A DNA stretch of 6,790 nucleotides. Source: Minisyncoccota bacterium. Its GTDB lineage: Bacteria; Patescibacteriota; Minisyncoccia; Phycocordibacterales; JAACPR01. The stretch's first letter is position 1. Each line of letters begins with the position of its first letter. The notes under the pieces are model-generated. The model worked only from the letters and a program-made list of their open reading frames with translations. It had not been told where the DNA came from and did not search any database. The DNA is taken from the NCBI GenBank assembly GCA_018061745.1, contig JAGOTN010000009.1, forward strand, positions 10,666 to 17,455, in the 5' to 3' direction. Positions 5,684-6,790 of the stretch are shown here, in pieces. The translations under genes and the position numbers were made by a program.

Positions 5684-6418
5684 TTATTCCCGGATAATCT
5701 GAGTTCGATTTAGTTTTAGTAGAATTGTTGGAAATGGAAAGTTTTCTGTAAGTGCTCTAATGTATGTTCCTGAAGATACTAGGATTTTTATTTTTGCGGT
5801 TTGAAGTTTTGTGCGCGAATTTTTTGCAAAAAATTCGCGCCATCTTGCAACAATCTCATCCTGTCTGAAATCTCCGTTAACTTTGCCTATAGATTCAAAA
5901 ATATAAGATTCAACTTCATCTGTGTTAATTTCTTCAAAATTTAATATTTCAACTGACTTTATTTCAACATCTCTAGTTGGTCTTTCAATGTTTAAGTTTC
6001 CGTTTTTAAAATGTTCAAATAATTTAATGCCATCAACAGTTTTAGAAGAAAACCAAGGATATTTTTGAGTTTTTATTTTCACAAAATCTTCTATGCAGGA
6101 GAAAATTTCCTGCTGGGAAATTTTCCACCAATCATCAACCTCATTTGTAATCAAACCCAATACGTCACCAGTGTCTGTGCTTATTCCAAACAAAAAAGTA
6201 GCCTCGTATTCCTTATCGTAAGATAAAAACTCTTCTCGTTGGTTATTTTCTGCTCCAACCATAATTAGCATCTTTCCTTCTGCCATAGGATCTAGTCTTC
6301 CTGCATAAGATAATCTCTCATCATGAAAACCGCGATTTTCACTTCGCCATCTGGTTATAAACTCCAACGGAGTCTCCCCTACTTTTTTATTAGCCTGTAT
6401 CATATTTAGTAAAGCCAT
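5684..6418 (-). CDS. truB: tRNA pseudouridine(55) synthase TruB
   Basis: This 244-residue enzyme converts uridine 55 in the T-loop of tRNAs to pseudouridine. The N-terminus has the divergent form KKVGETPLEF (residues 11-20) in place of the usual DKPxGxTS. The catalytic core is YAGRLDPMAEG (38-48) with catalytic D43, followed by DKEYEATFLFG (68-78, active-site Y71) and the TDTGD motif (81-85). YPWFSSKTVDGIKLFEHFKNG spans about 120-140 and matches the 'PPxySA-K-G-lYe-aR-G' block. VSSGTYIRALTEN (214-226, R221) is the second RNA-binding signature. The protein stops right after LLKLNRTQI, so it has no C-terminal PUA domain and is shorter than E. coli TruB (about 314). Residues about 150-205 are a charged, poorly conserved insert. 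The ATG at 6418 is preferred because the family needs the LLN segment before GETP; M6 is an alternative. It is the first gene of the leftward cluster. Confidence 0.9.
   Translation of the reverse strand: MALLNMIQANKKVGETPLEFITRWRSENRGFHDERLSYAGRLDPMAEGKMLIMVGAENNQREEFLSYDKEYEATFLFGISTDTGDVLGLITNEVDDWWKISQQEIFSCIEDFVKIKTQKYPWFSSKTVDGIKLFEHFKNGNLNIERPTRDVEIKSVEILNFEEINTDEVESYIFESIGKVNGDFRQDEIVARWREFFAKNSRTKLQTAKIKILVSSGTYIRALTENFPFPTILLKLNRTQIIRE
5813..5840. repeat. perfect 28-bp palindrome inside truB
   Basis: The 14-base arm GCGCGAATTTTTTG (5813-5826) is followed directly by its exact reverse complement (5827-5840), with no mismatch and no spacer. It lies in the truB reading frame and encodes about W193-R202 (WREFFAKNSR) in the charged insert. 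As RNA it could form a long hairpin with GC-rich ends; as DNA it is a fully symmetric site. Function unknown. Confidence 0.85.
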
Positions 6419-6498
6419 TAAAGCATTAATTGGATTGAAAATAAAGGATATTTAAGTTTTTTGACACAAAAATTCTTTCGTGTTAGTATTTTCTTCAG
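6419..6498. promoter_or_regulatory. divergent intergenic region between truB and the right-edge gene
   Basis: This 80-bp spacer separates the two divergent starts. Its right part holds the strong rightward promoter at 6461-6489. On the truB side no clear -10/-35 pair is visible: ATTAAT lies 6 nt before the truB ATG but lacks the TA of a -10, and TATCCT lies 26 nt before it without a good -35. A two-codon frame ATG-CTT-TAA (6426-6418, minus strand) abuts truB, its stop sharing one base with the truB ATG. Confidence 0.5.
6461..6489 (+). promoter_or_regulatory. sigma70-type promoter with extended -10, rightward
   Basis: A perfect -35 TTGACA (6461-6466) is followed by a 17-bp spacer and TAGTAT (6484-6489, 4 of 6 to consensus), preceded by TG at 6481-6482, the extended -10 signature. 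Expected initiation is around 6496-6497, only 2-3 nt before the ATG at 6499, so the message would be nearly leaderless. It is the best promoter match in the window. Confidence 0.75.
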
Positions 6499-6790
6499 AT
6501 GGACATTACAAAAGTAATATTGTTGGGATTGTTTTTAATAACAATCAAAAACCCGATCAAAAAAATAAAAGAATTAGCCCAAAAAACCCGCGAGCATTTC
6601 TTGCAGATCAAACTCAAAAAAAAGAGGATCAATGATCTGCTCGTCGAAGTCACCCGCAATTTACAAGAGATGAATTTTCATCCCTTGGAACATGTTGGGG
6701 TGGCGAATGGAATTGCGTCCCCTACACCCAGCCTTTCAAACGGCCGGAGATACAATGGAGATACAATTTCTTTCATCAAAACCTACAACC
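6499..6790 (+). CDS. unrecognised gene, 5' part only (runs off the window)
   Basis: An open frame of 97 codons starts at ATG 6499 and is still open at the window end. The protein begins MDITKVILLGLFLITIKNPI: a short hydrophobic segment (residues 5-15) that may be a membrane anchor. A strongly basic stretch follows (about 17-55, many K/R, including KLKKKR), then LLVEVTRN and a glycine/serine/asparagine-rich region. I do not recognise a family. Support for the start is the strong promoter ending 9 nt upstream; there is no Shine-Dalgarno. Codon use differs from the neighbours (CCC, CGC, GTC, CTC, GGC appear) and GC is about 43% over 6601-6780. From about 6674 all three plus-strand frames are open, and an 11-bp tandem duplication (6746-6767) may have shifted the frame, so the residues after about 82 are uncertain. 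It could be a recently acquired gene, a fast-evolving envelope protein or a decaying gene. Confidence 0.5.
   Translation, partial: MDITKVILLGLFLITIKNPIKKIKELAQKTREHFLQIKLKKKRINDLLVEVTRNLQEMNFHPLEHVGVANGIASPTPSLSNGRRYNGDTISFIKTYN
6746..6767 (+). repeat. perfect 11-bp tandem duplication
   Basis: GGAGATACAAT occurs twice in direct succession (6746-6756 and 6757-6767) without a mismatch. Eleven is not a multiple of three, so gain or loss of a copy changes the reading frame of the right-edge gene. With two copies the frame reads RRYNGDTISF; with one it would read RRYNFFHQNL and also stay open to the window end. Confidence 0.9.

Noticed and set aside
5655..5690. Possible terminator between truB and ftsW (GGAAT/ATTCC)
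   Set aside because: Only a 5-bp stem with a long loop and no T tract.
6678..6776. Minus-strand frame of 32 codons (MKEIVSPLYL...)
   Set aside because: Too short, no ribosome binding site or -10 seen, and opposite to a strong promoter and a longer open frame.
1..6790. Alternative genetic code (UGA read as glycine, as in Gracilibacteria/SR1)
   Set aside because: No gene here ends in TGA, which raised the question, but the seven complete genes also have no in-frame TGA, and their glycines use normal codons.
1..6790. tRNA, rRNA, CRISPR array, insertion sequence or toxin-antitoxin pair
   Set aside because: Intergenic spaces are 2-80 nt apart from the edges, and I found no cloverleaf, regularly spaced repeats, transposase motifs or terminal inverted repeats.

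Overview
The window looks like part of a small, AT-rich bacterial chromosome. Six genes read leftward on the minus strand and are flanked by one rightward gene at each end. The best guess for the organism is a member of the Candidate Phyla Radiation (Patescibacteria). The reasons are protein style (a PUA-less TruB of the 'GETPLE...YAGRLDPMAEG' type, and a coiled-coil M23 peptidase followed by a tiny membrane protein), short or overlapping gene junctions, and almost no Shine-Dalgarno sequences. This is inferred from family resemblance and not proven. The standard genetic code fits: six genes end in TAA, one in TAG, and none of the complete reading frames has an in-frame TGA.

Left edge (1-455): a rightward receiver-only response regulator (38-415) with a clear Shine-Dalgarno, ended by a 10-bp GC-rich hairpin and T tract (417-448). 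It converges on the minus-strand cluster with only 40 bp between stop codons.

Centre (456-6418, minus strand, in order of transcription): truB (tRNA pseudouridine-55 synthase); a 41-nt gap with a -10-like hexamer; ftsW (SEDS lipid II polymerase); murG (2 nt further on); gltX (overlapping murG by 11 nt); an EnvC/CwlO-like M23 murein hydrolase (overlapping gltX by 8 nt); a second 41-nt gap with a -10 hexamer; and an 84-residue membrane protein of unknown function. ftsW-murG-gltX-M23 reads as one translationally coupled operon. MurG makes lipid II on the inner membrane face, FtsW polymerises it at the septum, and the secreted M23 enzyme, whose coiled coil resembles FtsEX-controlled hydrolases, probably cuts peptidoglycan for daughter-cell separation. 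gltX is the one non-wall gene inside this unit.

Right edge (6419-6790): an 80-bp divergent intergenic region carries the best promoter in the window, pointing right (TTGACA, 17 bp, extended -10). It drives an unrecognised gene that runs off the edge. That stretch is clearly GC-richer (about 43% over 6601-6780 by hand count) than the rest and contains a perfect 11-bp tandem duplication that is out of phase with the codons.

Main points for a second look: -10 hexamers exactly 6 nt before the ATG at two genes, which predicts leaderless mRNAs; the GC-shifted partial gene with its frame-breaking duplication; a perfect 28-bp palindrome inside truB; and the cell-wall operon with an embedded gltX. 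I did not find an obvious defence system, CRISPR array, tRNA or mobile element.
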